A stretch of DNA of 64,000 nt from Myrica gale (lineage: Eukaryota; Streptophyta; Magnoliopsida; Fagales; Myricaceae). Below are positions 1 through 11,194 of the stretch, in pieces. Positions within the stretch are counted from its first letter, which is position 1, and every line of letters starts with the position of its first letter. Under the pieces are notes generated by a model. That model searched no databases and was not told where the DNA came from. It worked only from the letters and a program-made list of their open reading frames with translations. The DNA lies in the NCBI GenBank assembly GCA_963930655.1, contig OZ005602.1, positions 21,837,840-21,901,839 on the forward strand. The letters are read 5' to 3'. The translations under genes and the position numbers were made by a program.

Positions 1-79
1 AGCAAACAAATACAACCAACGCATCATCAGAACAACATGAAAACTAACTGCGTTTATCAAAGGTGTAAACATATGAGCT

Positions 80-2075
80 ATGGCTTTTTTCTCCGTTCTC
101 TCTCCTCTCCGTTCTCCTCCCCATAGGTCCATCGAGTTGTGTTAGTTTTCTTAGTTCGTGGTTTGTGATGGCTTTTTTCCGTAGTTTAGTGATTGAGGCG
201 AAGATGTTCCATTTATCGGTTAGCAAGTTGGGTCTCGTTACGTTATCGGAGCTGAGTCGGAAGTCGCAGAGCTCCGTTCGTATTGGCAGATATGGGGCGG
301 TTTGGCTTGCCAACCTCTTTGGCAAACTGGAGGAGGGAAAGAAGACAAGGGTCTTTCGGTGAAGTTCAATGAATCCTCTCGTGCGTTTCTTGCCCAGAAA
401 TGCTCGAATGAGCATGGTAGATACATTGTGTTGGTGGAATTTGGGGATAGACGGCGGAGGGGGGCAGTCAGGATCCTTGAGGGGCGATCGGGCTTTGGCT
501 GGCAGGCCTTCGCTCAGTCTTGCGAGGAGATGATTTCTGTCATTGGTGAGCTGCGTCGATCAAACTCGGGGCATGCAGTGTCAGAGGTTAGGCCGGGAGT
601 TTCTTTTGCCCAACTGGTGAGGGGTGGCTCGCCGGAGATGATGAAGGAGGAGGGTGAGGGGGAGTTTCGTACGCATTACGATGACAACAGTAACCTGCCA
701 AGGCAAGCCACAGTTGGTTTCCCAATGGCGGCGTCTGCAGGCCAAAGGTTGTCCTCAGTTGGTTTCCCAAGGGGCGTAGGTCACGTGAATTCCTTTCGTA
801 AGGAGGCTTTTGGGGGGACTACTGGAACAGACGGAGAGTTATGGGCGCATTTATTGCGTCTGCGTGATGAGCTGGACAGCCTTTTCAAATTCATAGAGGA
901 ACCCAGGAGGGCCTTGAGTTGCTTGGCATGCGGTTCTACGCAGGTTGGCTCGGTCTCTCTTGAGTTGGGTCGTGGGTCTCACTCTCACTCTCCTTTCTGT
1001 GAGCCCGGCCCATTGACCCAGTTGATAGCGCCCTGCTGGTGTGGAGAAGTCGAGTGGGTGTGCAGAGCCGGGTGATGGGCAGGATGACCCGAACTCGGGT
1101 GCTGGCCGGAACTCTCTGCCGGTGGATGACTTGCCTCAGGCGACGCTGTCTGTGGTGGCAGGGAAGGGTTCCGGGGACTCGCCGGCGCCGGAACAGTCAG
1201 AAGAAGTTGACGAGAAGGAGCGGGCAGTGCCAGAGACGTCGGGATGCAGCTTTTCGGCGCCAAACCAGGCCGATCTTCAGGATGGGACGCTCCAGAGTGG
1301 GGTCCCGATGGAGGAGGTCCACATTCAGGAGATTTGTGTTGCCGAGAGGGAGCGGGCAGTTCTGGATCTTTCTTCTGGGGCTCCCTTCGGTGGTCTGGAG
1401 GTGGGGGAGTGTTCTCGGGGGACCCTGGCTTGTGTTGAGAGTTCATCTCTTGAAGCACATTCTCTAGAGATGGAGGTTGGAGAACTGGTGCATGTTGACC
1501 CCTTGGCGGTCAGTTTCCCTAGAGACGTTTTGGAGGGGAAATCTCCGGACTGGGTATTAGATATGGTTTCCTCTGTTGGACATTTGGTTGGAGTGTCGAG
1601 TGACGGTCACGAGGAGGATCTGAGGAATCTCTTCGCTGCATTGGAACGTGATAGGGTACCGCTTAGTTCAAAAAAGTCCAAAAAATCAGGGGGAAGGATG
1701 CTTCGGGAGTTAAAGGGATTGAATTCTTCGATTAACTATGGAGGGTCTTCTTCGACCGCTAGGCAGACTAAGAACAAAGGGCAGGCCTTGGCTTTGATCG
1801 TGTAATAGGGTGGGGTTTCTTTTGAGGGAGGGGTTCTCGTTTCTGGGGAGGGGCTCACGTTTGTTGGATTAGTTTGGCAGCGGGAAGTCTTTTGTTGTGG
1901 GGGAAGTGGTGGCTTTGGGTTGTGTTGGCTGGAGTTTTTGGTGGGTGGGGATGAGGTGGGGTTGGGTGAGCATTTGGGTTTGGATTTTCAGTATAGTCTC
2001 TTGTACTGTTGATTCCTTTGTCTTGTGTTCTTTGTTTTTATTCTCTTTAATAAGATTGGCTTACTTATAAAAAAA
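80..2075 (+). mobile_element. LINE-type retroposon with ORF1 only and poly(A) tail
   Basis: The insert is bounded by a 13-bp direct repeat (AAACATATGAGCT at 67-79 and 2076-2088), the kind of variable-length target duplication made by target-primed reverse transcription. It ends in a run of about 10 A preceded by a 3' UTR-like stretch. The body encodes a broken ORF1-like protein (165-1805). No endonuclease or reverse transcriptase is present between the end of that ORF and the tail, only about 270 bp. It is therefore an internally deleted, non-autonomous LINE copy moved in trans, or a retroposed ORF1 transcript. It lies antisense to the coiled-coil gene and may sit in one of that gene's unseen 3' introns. 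Confidence 0.72.
165..1805 (+). pseudogene. LINE ORF1-like protein, frameshifted
   Basis: Three overlapping open frames (165-362, 302-1075, 1041-1805) together look like one protein of about 540 residues, broken by frameshifts near 340 and 1050. The N-terminal part (motifs RIGRYGAVWLA and HGRYIVLVEFGD) and the C-terminal part (PDWVLDMVSSVGHLVGV, then KGLNSSINYGG) resemble proteins that precede the endonuclease/RT ORF of plant L1-type LINEs; this is my recollection of the family, not a search. The middle is low-complexity, rich in S, E and G. The stop at 1803-1805 is where the second LINE ORF would normally begin, but that ORF is absent. Not expected to be functional. Confidence 0.55.
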
Positions 2076-2088
2076 AAACATATGAGCT

Positions 2089-3291
2089 CAGTGGCTGACC
2101 TATTACCACAAAACCGAAGGACCATGAGATGTATTCAGCACCCAATGGAATAAGAGCAGTAGGTAGAAACATTGTTCAACTTTGAGGATCAAAATATGGA
2201 TTGATTCTGCAGACAGGCTCTAAAAGGCCACTAGATAGGTTGCAGTCCCCTCAAAACCTTCATAGATAACATTTTGTTGGTGCGAAATGATCCAAATTAA
2301 CTTTTTGGCATCCGTATACACAATTGTGTTCATAGATATACTATAGTTAATCACAAATTCTTGCATTCTTCTCTACGTCTGTAAGTTGTTTTGTTCTCAG
2401 GATTATTCCTAATCTATAGCATCTCTCTTAGTTGAGATCTCCACCCAAAATTTCATCACACCAAAAAAAATCATAGGCATGTGGAGACATTACCACAACT
2501 CTACACTGGCAAAGCAAAAGATTAGTACAAAAAAAAAACGAAGAAGAAAAAAAGCAACTTTAATTAATGCTCATTAATCAACATAAAATGTTCCTTTTTC
2601 TCCGCCCCAGAGTATATACCCATAAGATTTAGGAAATGTCCAAGGGCAAACTGTGTGTAAAGATGACCAAGAAATAGGTTGGTACTCAAATGCATTTTTA
2701 TCCATAGAAGTTATGGTCCGAAACACACATTAATATCAATAATAATGAACTTCTTGTCCAAAGAAGAAAATTCCCATGTGCATTTACAGCCCAAGATTCC
2801 CATACCTGAAATTTGTTTTTTTTTTTCTTGGTAAATACCTGAAATTTGTTCTCTAGAGAGATATCAAACCTTCCTACACTTCCACTGATGAGTCCTCCAC
2901 TCATTCCCTCTCTCCACCCCCACCCCTTTCCCAATTCTTTTTTAGAAAAGATCAAGCAAAAAACAGATCATTACATATTATTCCTGTTATCGTGACTTTT
3001 TTCTTTTTGGATGGAATTGTCTCCTGCTTTAGGCATATTTACAGTATAAACAGGAGAAGCTCATTAAGAAGAATAATGGCAAGTGCACAGGATCATAGTT
3101 AGAAGCATCCACAGGTACTCTTTTACATTCTGCATGCATTACATAGAGAAGCCTCACTTACTAGCGAAGCACAAAGAGCAAGTGCAACATATACTCTAAT
3201 CACTAACTATTCAGTCTGATGTATGAAAAAAACTGATGAACTGCTGCATTTGTAGATAAAAGGAAAAAATACCATGCTCTTTGGATAGTAC
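2089..3291. other. Non-coding stretch, probable intron of the coiled-coil gene
   Basis: AT-rich sequence without a convincing exon on either strand. It follows a good splice donor at 3291 on the minus strand, so it is most likely intron continuing towards the left edge. I see no stretch continuing the coiled-coil protein here. Confidence 0.4.
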
Positions 3292-6200
3292 CTGATTCTC
3301 CCAGCGCATTGCTATGCCCATTGCCTCTTGATAAGAACTTGAGAGATTAGAATTTTCCTCAAAAAGCCGCTCTATTTCTGAAGATTGGGAATCAATCTGC
3401 CAAAAACATAAAGCATCTTGACCATGAGAAGGAGTGTGCATTTTAATGAAGGATAATAGAAATGACTCATACTAACCTCCATCAGAAGCTTCTGTCTACT
3501 ACTTTCCAATCTCTCAACTACAATAGCTAAATCATGTAGCTGCTTCTCAAGTTTTTCTTTGTCTTCCTGCAGTTTGAAAATAAAAGCAAGCAATAAAAAT
3601 CAGAACAGAACATGAACCTCAAAAACTGATTGCCCCATCATTCTAGATGCCACTAAACAAGACACAACAAGGAAAAGAAAGAGAGAAAAGAGTTCAAATG
3701 CTGTGTCCCACCAGGCTAAAGCTGCCAAACATCAGCTCAGTACTAACATTATAAATGAAACATCCAGTATAGGGCTACATTCGTCAGGCACAGAATTTGT
3801 CTTACCAGTGAAAGCCCCTTCTGAGCCTCTTTTTCCGAGACTTCTTCTGCATTGGACAAGCAGGTCAATGAGATAAGGAAACAGAAAAAAGAATAACAAC
3901 AGAAAATTTCTTCACATGACCCAACTAGAACAGATCTTGAAAATCCTTTCGTACACAATCCTGAAAGGTATAAATACACTACTAAAGTGAAAGGCATCAT
4001 CACATATAGGTTAAAGGAATGAACAACAGAAAATTTCTTCACATGACCCAACAAGAACAGATCTTGAAAATCCTTTCGTACACAATCCTGACAGGTATAA
4101 ATACACTACTAAAGTGAAAGGCATCATCACATATAGGTCCAACAGAAAAGAAAGTGGCAAAAAATGATTTGAACAGCCAATGCTTTATGTACATGCCAAG
4201 TAACAATTGTATTGTCTTGAGTAGGGTGCTTGTAGTAATTGACAATTAAGGAACATCTGCATTGGAGGACCTAGGACACTTACATATACGTATGCTAGAT
4301 TCATAGAATATACAAATGTGCGTATGTGGGTGGGTTTAAATAGAGAGATAATTAAGTACACAAATAGAATCAGTTGAACAGACTAATAACAACCATTTTA
4401 AGAGTTCAAAAATAGGACCTGCAACAAATTAAAACTAATCATGGAAAAGTATTTTACAAGCCCACCCATCTCTGAAGGGTGGAATTTAAGAGAATATTAG
4501 GCAATCTCTCAAGACTAAGCATCGGATTTATGGAATTTAGACACGTGGCATCACTAGGAGAGACATTCAGCACCTAGGACTTTATAGGAGGCTTCAAAAT
4601 GGTCCAGCCTCTTTTGGCACCTGGGCTGCAATGTGAGATTTCTTTTTCCCCTTTTATTCTAAAAAATGGTTCACAGGAGATTTGTGGTGCCATTTGGTCA
4701 AAAGGCAATGGAACCTGTATTTAGAGATTTGATGGGATTCCAATGGATGTTACTATGATGATTTGTAACAAACAATTCCTAGTTTACAGACCTTCTTATG
4801 TATATCTTGCAACTCTAGGGCCACATGAAACAAACAAATACCATGTACGATGTGAATATTATTCAAAGAACCATTGTATATCCTATTGTAAGTCTACAAG
4901 ATTTGCATGACAGGTACCGGAGACCCTTCTAGATAAAGCTGTCAGTTTCTCTTCCAACTCCTGCTTTTCAGATAAGAGAGCAGAGGTCCTGGTCTGTTCC
5001 TCAGCAAATCGCTGTTTCTCTTGCTGCCTCAACGTCGACACTTGCTATAAATTTTGAACCACCATGAGACACTCACAAGGAAAGATATGACAATTATTTA
5101 ACGAAACCAACAATCCTAACCTGTAACTCAGATTTTAAGCTTGCTAGCTCCTTTTCTAAGATTTGTATTTCTGGGGAATTTCCAATAGAGCTCATTCCAC
5201 CATGTGAATTCATGGCTTGTCTCTGCATCAAGTTCAGTTCTGCTCTCAAGGCTGCAGCATCTTCCTCAGCCTATTGCAAGAACTAGTAAGAACAAGAAAT
5301 AAACATTTGTATGAATTCATTTTCAAAGAAACTGATTGCATACTCGATATTGATCTTCCTCCGCATCCTTTAACCGTTTCTTGAGCATGCGAAGCTGGGT
5401 GGAAAAATCCTCCTACACTAATATATGAGACTTAGACTTTGTGGGTAAAGAATGGAGGGGAAATAAATAAGTAATATGAAAGGGAAACATAAGGTGTACA
5501 TGGTCAGTACCCGTGCAACCACTGCTGCATCTTTCTCCATTGCCACATCCTTTAGAGCTTTTCTCAGAGATGGTACAGTATTTTGTTCCTGCAATTTATG
5601 GGGAAATAATATTAATAACAACTAAGGTTGAAACAATTGAACCAAAACAGGTGAAAAAACTTTGGATGGTAGAACCGAAGTATGAGCCAGAAAAAGTAAG
5701 AATCGTATCTTCAAAGAAAATTTAGAACACCTAGAAGAGGACTACATCAATAGTTTTCGCATATGAACATCTGGGTGTGCCATGCATAACTTTTGAGTTT
5801 CTGAGTTTCTCCCTAGAGATTATTATTATACATCACTCTCAGGACTTTCTTGACCAACAGAATGCAAAGAATTGGTGGCCCAAGAAACATCAAATTTAGC
5901 AATTTTCCCCTTTTGCCAACAATGTGAAACGTGCTTGTCCACCGATAACAAATACAACTGACAATAAGTAATGTTAATCCTTCTTTGCAAAACAAGATAA
6001 AGAGTACCAAAGGCCTTTCGATTACCATATCAGCCAAACGCTTCTGTAGCATGTCATTCTCAGCTTCCCTTGTTTGAAGCTGAAACAGGAAAAGATATAA
6101 AACAAAACAAAAAATACTAACAGGGATCATAATTCATTACCCAAACCCCCAGCCGTACAATATAAACAGAACCAAAAAAGGAAAAAGGAGATACTAATTC

Positions 6201-8490
6201 TTACAGAATTCATAGTCTTACCTTTGAAGTCAATGTCTGGTTCTCTTCCTCCAACTCCACATTCTTCTTATGTAGGTCCTGTAGCTGATATACCAAACCA
6301 CTAACATCGGTCTGCAACAGTTGAAAAAAGATATTATTTAAACTGAATCTGTAAAAGAAAGCTACTGAAAGTACGTTCATAACTTGGCAAAAGCACTAAA
6401 CTTTCAGTCATAAATTCTAACTCAGATATATAATGTTGCCAAAGCCCTATATTTCAGGAAATCAAAAAATAAAACACAAAATCACACAAATTCCCTTTAT
6501 TCTGTTTTCCTCAATTATCTCAGGAACCAAAGAAACAGTTAAGGAAAGCAAGGGACAATAAAATCTTCCATGTGAAAATTCTTCACCACTTGGCAAAAAT
6601 CTGAAATCTTCCAAAAACAAAATAGAACAACTCCACTAAGATGCTGGGCCTAGTAGTTAGAAGATAGCTTGTCAGACACGGCCAAGCAGTTAGAAGTTAG
6701 TTTGTTAGCTAGGTTAGCAGAATGTAATAAAAGGGGAAAAGTTCATATTGTAAGGTATTGAAGAAATTATACAGAAGATTTTCAAGGAGCTTGGCTTGCT
6801 CGAATAAGCCATTTAATTTCTTTCTTTGCAATTTTCTTAAGAAACATACACCACAAAAAGAGAGTTGTTACAATCTCTCTGCAAAATCAATTAATTGTTC
6901 CGCATGGCACTTATAGTCAGCAATCAACACAACTTCAAGCTCTTCCAAAAGTTGCTTCTTTTTTACTTCCAAGAGACTTCCAGATTTGACTTCTTTTAGC
7001 AACTCCTCGTTATTTGCTACTGTAGAAGAGATCACCTCAACGCCCCCTTCAGATTCCGCAAGGCCCTTCTCTTCTTTGTTAGTGCAAGCAGACAACAAGC
7101 TTTCTTGGACACTGTCTTCAATCGCATCCTCCACGAAATCAAACTTTTCTTGCAATCCTTTGCTTTCGCAAACATTGCTTACTTCGAATTTTTTACTCTT
7201 TTTCAGTTCTTCACTCAAATCCTCAACCATCTTAATGGAAAGCTCACTCCCAGAGAGCCCAGAAACCAAGGGATCCAACACTTCAAGATTTTGTTGGGCA
7301 CCGAAGGCAGTATCAAGTTCTTGAATTTCTTCATCGACAACCAGAGACGGTTTAAAAGAATAAAAACACCTTACCTTCTTAGAGTCGAAGGGAAAGCTCA
7401 AGTTCTCTTTCTCTATTGTATCCATCTCAGCCTTTAGTTTCTGCAAATTGATCAATATGCACTGCAATTCATCTCGCATCCATTTTTGCTCTTCTCGCTC
7501 CTCTTTAAGGGTTTCTTGAAACTCCTTCACGATTTTCTGCCGCATCTATTCTACTGTAGACACATTCTTCAACTGAGTGGGGGCTTCCATACCTGATCAA
7601 GAATGCTTTAACAAATCCATCCCAGCTCCTAAGTGTACCGGAATTTTCCATTTCTCGGAACCAAGTCAGTGCTCCTCCTTTAATACAACAAGAAGCCACA
7701 AAAACCTTATGACATGGCTGTGTCCAATCAATTGCAAAGAATTGAATGACTTTGTACAGCCAACCTGATGGATCATCACCATTAAAATGTGGAATTTCAG
7801 CCATGGAGGATCGAAGTGCTCTGATATCAATTGTGACAACTCTCTTTTTGTAGTATTTTGTTTAAGCAAATTGCAAAGAAAGAAATGAAATGGCTTATTC
7901 GAGCAAGCCAAGCTCCTTGAACAACTTCTGTGTAATTTCTTCAATGCCTTGCAATATGATCTTTCCCCTTTTGTTGCATTCTGCTAACCCAGCTAACAAA
8001 CTAACTCCTAACTGTTTGGCTCGTGTCTAACAAACTATCTTCTAACTACTAGGCCCAGCATCTTATTTAGCTATCGTTACAACGGAAGAGGAAAGGACAG
8101 TGGAAAACTTCGTTCCTACCTCTGAGAGTCGATTTGCACTCTCTGATTTTCTCATCCCGGCAATATCTGTGGAGCACAAATAAAAATACATACATTAGAC
8201 AAAAAATTACAACTTCGGAAAAAAGAGAGAGATTGTGAGAGAAATAAACAGACCATTATTAATGGAAGCTGCGCTTAGATCTGCTCCCGAAGAAGCTTTG
8301 TTTAACCTTTCGGCTGCTCTCTTTTGACGAATCTCTTCCAACTGCCAAAAATATGAATAAATCGGCAAATAATTCTGGAACGGGATTATCAAAACTTGAA
8401 AATGAAATGCGAAGAAGAGCATGCGGTAGTCGAAGACGGCTAGATGATCTGTACCGTTCGTCGACCTAGGGTTGCGTGGCGCGCATCCAT
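3292..8490 (-). CDS. Coiled-coil (myosin heavy chain-like) protein, 3' end not in view
   Basis: Twelve exons join in one frame on the minus strand: 8490-8455, 8341-8254, 8166-8120, 6311-6222, 6079-6026, 5588-5511, 5412-5344, 5270-5121, 5044-4918, 3846-3806, 3566-3477 and 3396-3292 (975 nt, 325 codons). All internal junctions are GT-AG and phases agree. The start ATG (8490-8488) gives [20 protein letters not shown]. The rest is almost entirely charged heptad-rich coiled coil (for example [57 protein letters not shown]). No motor, membrane or signal segment is seen, so a structural or tethering role is likely but unproven. It resembles the plant family annotated as myosin heavy chain-like (At5g59210 type, from memory). 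The last exon seen ends at a donor; later exons are not found and probably lie left of the window. Intron 3 (8119-6312) holds a retroelement. Confidence 0.82.
3895..4138. repeat. 127-bp tandem duplication inside an intron
   Basis: Two head-to-tail copies (about 3895-4015 and 4022-4138, offset 127 bp) in the intron between exons 9 and 10 of the coiled-coil gene. Across the aligned part I see about two substitutions (CAACTAGAAC versus CAACAAGAAC, and CTGAAAGG versus CTGACAGG), so the duplication is recent. Confidence 0.85.
6637..8065 (-). mobile_element. Retroelement fragment with inverted LTR-like ends
   Basis: Two copies of a sequence of about 230 bp lie in opposite orientation: 6642-6872 (plus) and 8060-7832 (minus), each beginning TGCTGGGCC and ending GTTGT(T/C)ACA. 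Just inside the right copy, on the minus strand, is ATTGATATCAGAGC (7831-7818), close to the initiator-Met tRNA primer-binding site of plant LTR retroelements, followed by a gag-like ORF. The right copy therefore behaves as a 5' LTR, but the left copy points the wrong way for a 3' LTR. The 5 bp outside each copy (TAAGA and TCTTA) are also inverted, so the whole reads as a long terminal inverted repeat of about 236 bp. It lies in intron 3 of the coiled-coil gene, same strand. Confidence 0.75.
6868..7804 (-). pseudogene. Ty3-type gag fragment and adjoining coiled-coil ORF
   Basis: From 7804 leftwards an ORF of 99 codons starts [18 protein letters not shown] and contains the capsid-like pattern ALTWFREME, typical of plant Ty3/gypsy Gag (retrotransposon gag domain). 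It runs out at 7505 and overlaps a second ORF (7545-6868, 225 codons) in another frame that is acidic and helical. No protease, reverse transcriptase or integrase is present. This is the core of the inverted-end element at 6637-8065 and is not an exon of the host gene: it lies between matching element ends and does not fit the phase of the neighbouring exons. Confidence 0.7.
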
Positions 8491-8782
8491 GGCAGCGCGA
8501 GGTTACGAATTGCAGCGAGGAATTCCCCCTTCTCGAGCGCAACACAGCGCTTCCCTGCAATTCTCCCAACCAATGTGGATTCTGAAGAAAACAAAGCAAT
8601 CGTCCCCTGTAATCTTAACTGCTTCTTTTTTAATTCCCTTCCGTGTCTTTCAATTTTGTTTCCTTCTGAGGGAGTCGTATTTGCAAACTGCTGTGGTAGG
8701 AGAAGGAACTAGGAAGTTGTTACTTGTTATGCACAAGAAGTTAAGGTTATTAAAAACAAGGTGCTTCAGCTAACATGGAAGT

Positions 8783-8856
8783 GTCTGGGTGGTGTAGTTG
8801 GTTATCACGCTAGTCTCACACACTAGAGGTCCCCGGTTCGAACCCGGGCTCAGACA
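8783..8856 (+). tRNA. tRNA-Val (CAC)
   Basis: A 74-nt cloverleaf. Acceptor arm GTCTGGG pairs with CTCAGAC (one G-T pair), discriminator A. D arm contains TAGTTGGTTA. Anticodon stem CTAGT/ACTAG encloses loop CTCACAC, giving anticodon CAC. T arm has GGTTCGAACCC. No intron. A short T-run follows at 8859-8862, suiting RNA polymerase III termination. It lies between the divergent coiled-coil gene start and the 3' end of the PPR gene. Confidence 0.96.
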
Positions 8857-9220
8857 TCCTTTTAATATACATATATTTCCATTTTTTGACTACTGAAAGT
8901 GCCTCCGAGGTCGAAACATGTCACATTTCCTGCCACTGACAGATGATGATTCATAATATTCTTTTCACTGAAATTGATACGTTGTGAAGTTACCACTTTA
9001 TTTTTGGCTTTCCGACATGTCCAAATTCCAGGAAAAAAACAAAGGCATCAAGCACAGAAGGTGAGATAAGATTCATTCATGAAAGATGCTTGAAAAAGAG
9101 ATGAACACAATGTTTGGTATTGTCAGTATACATTTGAGGGCTCTCATATCTCGGAAGCCAATTTTCACCTCAAATTATTTGGGACAAATAAAATGAATCA
9201 AGACAACATTCTGCATGAAA

Positions 9221-11194
9221 CTACCAGTAATCCCCACATGAACAAATGCCATCTTTGAAATGGTGGAAACGGTTTGCATCCCGAACCAGAATCTCTCTAT
9301 TCGCAAACTTGGAAATGAACTTGGTAACTGAATGACAGTCTTCGCATAACCTCAAGTTTTTGGTGATTCGAATCGTTTCCCCCTTGCTTGTGTTGATGAG
9401 TCCAAAGGCAACCGCTAGCTTCTCGCTATGGCCTAATACAATACGTTCCTTCTCCTTTACATCAAGATCGTAGAGGACAGCTTTGGTTTGTGGCACATAA
9501 CCCTGCTCCTTCATTTCTGTTGACAATTCAACCAATAAAGCATGGAGTTGTTCAATCTGTGGGTTAAGCTCATCGATGGAAACAAACGCATAGATCTTCC
9601 TTTTAACTTCTATCCAACTACGACCAGGGACCTTTTGAAGCCCCCGCACTTCTAAAAGCTTCTTCACTTTCTTCACTTCATCCCACAGGTTAACTTCTGC
9701 ATAAATATCAGCTAGGAGAACATAATTCCCAGCATTCATAGGTTCAAGCTCAAAAAGCCTCCTGCATGCTCTCTCCGCGAGCTCCACATTGCAATGAATC
9801 CTACATGAGCCAAGAAGAGAACCCCACACCTTAGGCCCTGGTTCTATCCGCATCTCTTCAATAATCTTGACTGCTTCGTCTAACCAGTTGGCACGCCCAA
9901 GAAGGTCCACCATACAAGCATAATGCTCCACACTAGGATATATGTTATGCTCTTTAACCATAGACTGAAACAACATCTTACCATCCTCAACAAGCCCTGC
10001 ATGACTGCATGCTCCCAAAACACTAACGAATGATACATGACTCGGGGAGACTCCTTGGTAAATCATCTCTTTAAAAATTTCAATTGCCCTCTTTCCGAAT
10101 CCGTGAATCCCATAACTTGAGATCAAGGAATTCCAGGAAATAACATCCCTCTTTTCCATCTGATCAAAAACCAGGTGCCCCAATTCAAGTTTACCACATC
10201 TAGCGTACATTGTCACAAGGGCACTGATCACAGGCAGGATTGAGTCAAGACCCCTTCTAAGGATGTATCCATGAATAAGCCTCCCTTGCTCTAAAGCAGC
10301 AAGAGCTGCACAGGCTTGAAGCACACTAACCATTGTCACTGAATTTGGAACTGAATCATGGGTCTCAAGAATCATTTGACGGAATAATTCCAAAGCTTCA
10401 AAGGACATCCCATTCTTCGCATAACATGCTATCATAGCACTCCAAGAAACCACATTTCTGACAGGCATTGAATCAAACACCCAACTAGCATACAAAACAC
10501 ACCCAAATCTCGCGTACATATCCACCAGAGTAGTCGTAATATGAACATGCGCGCCATACCCATGTCGCAAAATATGGGCGTGAATCTCTTTCCCCTTATG
10601 GAGAAGAGAAATCAAACACTCTGAAGCAACACAAGCCTTGAGCACATAAGTATACGTGAACCTATCAGACGCAATCTGAATCTGATTCATCCGTCTATAC
10701 AAACATAAGACCTCTTGACCAAAACCCGCCAACGTAAGCGCTCTAAAGAGAGCATTCCAAACATATATCGTTCTGTTACGCGTCCTATCAAACACCTTCC
10801 TTGCGTTATCAATGGAGTCCAATTCGGAGTACATATTAATGAGTTTAGTGGCCAGAAAAGGATCTTGATCAAACCCAGAATCAACGAGGTGGCAGTGGAC
10901 GTCAAGGCCATCGGAGAGGGAGTTTTGACGGGTGCAAGAGAGAATCAAGAGCTCGTAGGTGTGTTGCGTTGGGTTAGGCTCGTGAGGGAGGACCTGGAGG
11001 GCTTGCTTGAGACTGCCTTGTTTACATAAAGACTGAATCAACTGGTTATAATTCGCGTCGATATTCTTGGGGTTTGAAGGGTTTAAGGTGAGGGAGCAGA
11101 TAGGTGGTTTTGAAGAGGTGCGGGCTGGGAAGCAGAAGCGAGGGGAGATGCAAGACGATTGTAGATTATGGGGAGTGTTAAGAGCCCACATCAC
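9221..11194 (-). CDS. CRR2: PPR-DYW protein, CRR2-type
   Basis: An intronless ORF of 657 codons, the length I recall for Arabidopsis CRR2 (At3g46790), and very similar to it throughout. The N-terminus (about 1-45) is basic and Ser/Pro-rich, as in a plastid transit peptide. A run of pentatricopeptide repeats of the PLS type follows (for example TYTYVLKACVASE, NVVSWSAMIACYAKNG, DVISWNSLISSYGIHG), then E/E+ motifs (EPGPKVWGSLLGSCRIH) and a C-terminal DYW domain with HSEKLA, CEDCH and the terminal CSCGDYW. CRR2 is known to be needed for intergenic processing between plastid rps7 and ndhB transcripts, hence for NDH complex accumulation. Two Met codons open the ORF; either could start. No defects seen. 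Confidence 0.93.
   Translation of the reverse strand: MMWALNTPHNLQSSCISPRFCFPARTSSKPPICSLTLNPSNPKNIDANYNQLIQSLCKQGSLKQALQVLPHEPNPTQHTYELLILSCTRQNSLSDGLDVHCHLVDSGFDQDPFLATKLINMYSELDSIDNARKVFDRTRNRTIYVWNALFRALTLAGFGQEVLCLYRRMNQIQIASDRFTYTYVLKACVASECLISLLHKGKEIHAHILRHGYGAHVHITTTLVDMYARFGCVLYASWVFDSMPVRNVVSWSAMIACYAKNGMSFEALELFRQMILETHDSVPNSVTMVSVLQACAALAALEQGRLIHGYILRRGLDSILPVISALVTMYARCGKLELGHLVFDQMEKRDVISWNSLISSYGIHGFGKRAIEIFKEMIYQGVSPSHVSFVSVLGACSHAGLVEDGKMLFQSMVKEHNIYPSVEHYACMVDLLGRANWLDEAVKIIEEMRIEPGPKVWGSLLGSCRIHCNVELAERACRRLFELEPMNAGNYVLLADIYAEVNLWDEVKKVKKLLEVRGLQKVPGRSWIEVKRKIYAFVSIDELNPQIEQLHALLVELSTEMKEQGYVPQTKAVLYDLDVKEKERIVLGHSEKLAVAFGLINTSKGETIRITKNLRLCEDCHSVTKFISKFANREILVRDANRFHHFKDGICSCGDYW

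Noticed and set aside
118..130. Cys after NHE in the phosphatase as an odd active-site residue
   Set aside because: RGNHECAS is normal for plant and animal PP1; the catalytic residues are unaffected. Coordinates here are protein residues 118-130 of the 18675-21870 gene.
6868..7545. 225-codon ORF as an exon of the host coiled-coil gene
   Set aside because: It lies between the two ends of a retroelement, overlaps a gag ORF, and the flanking host exons join in phase without it.
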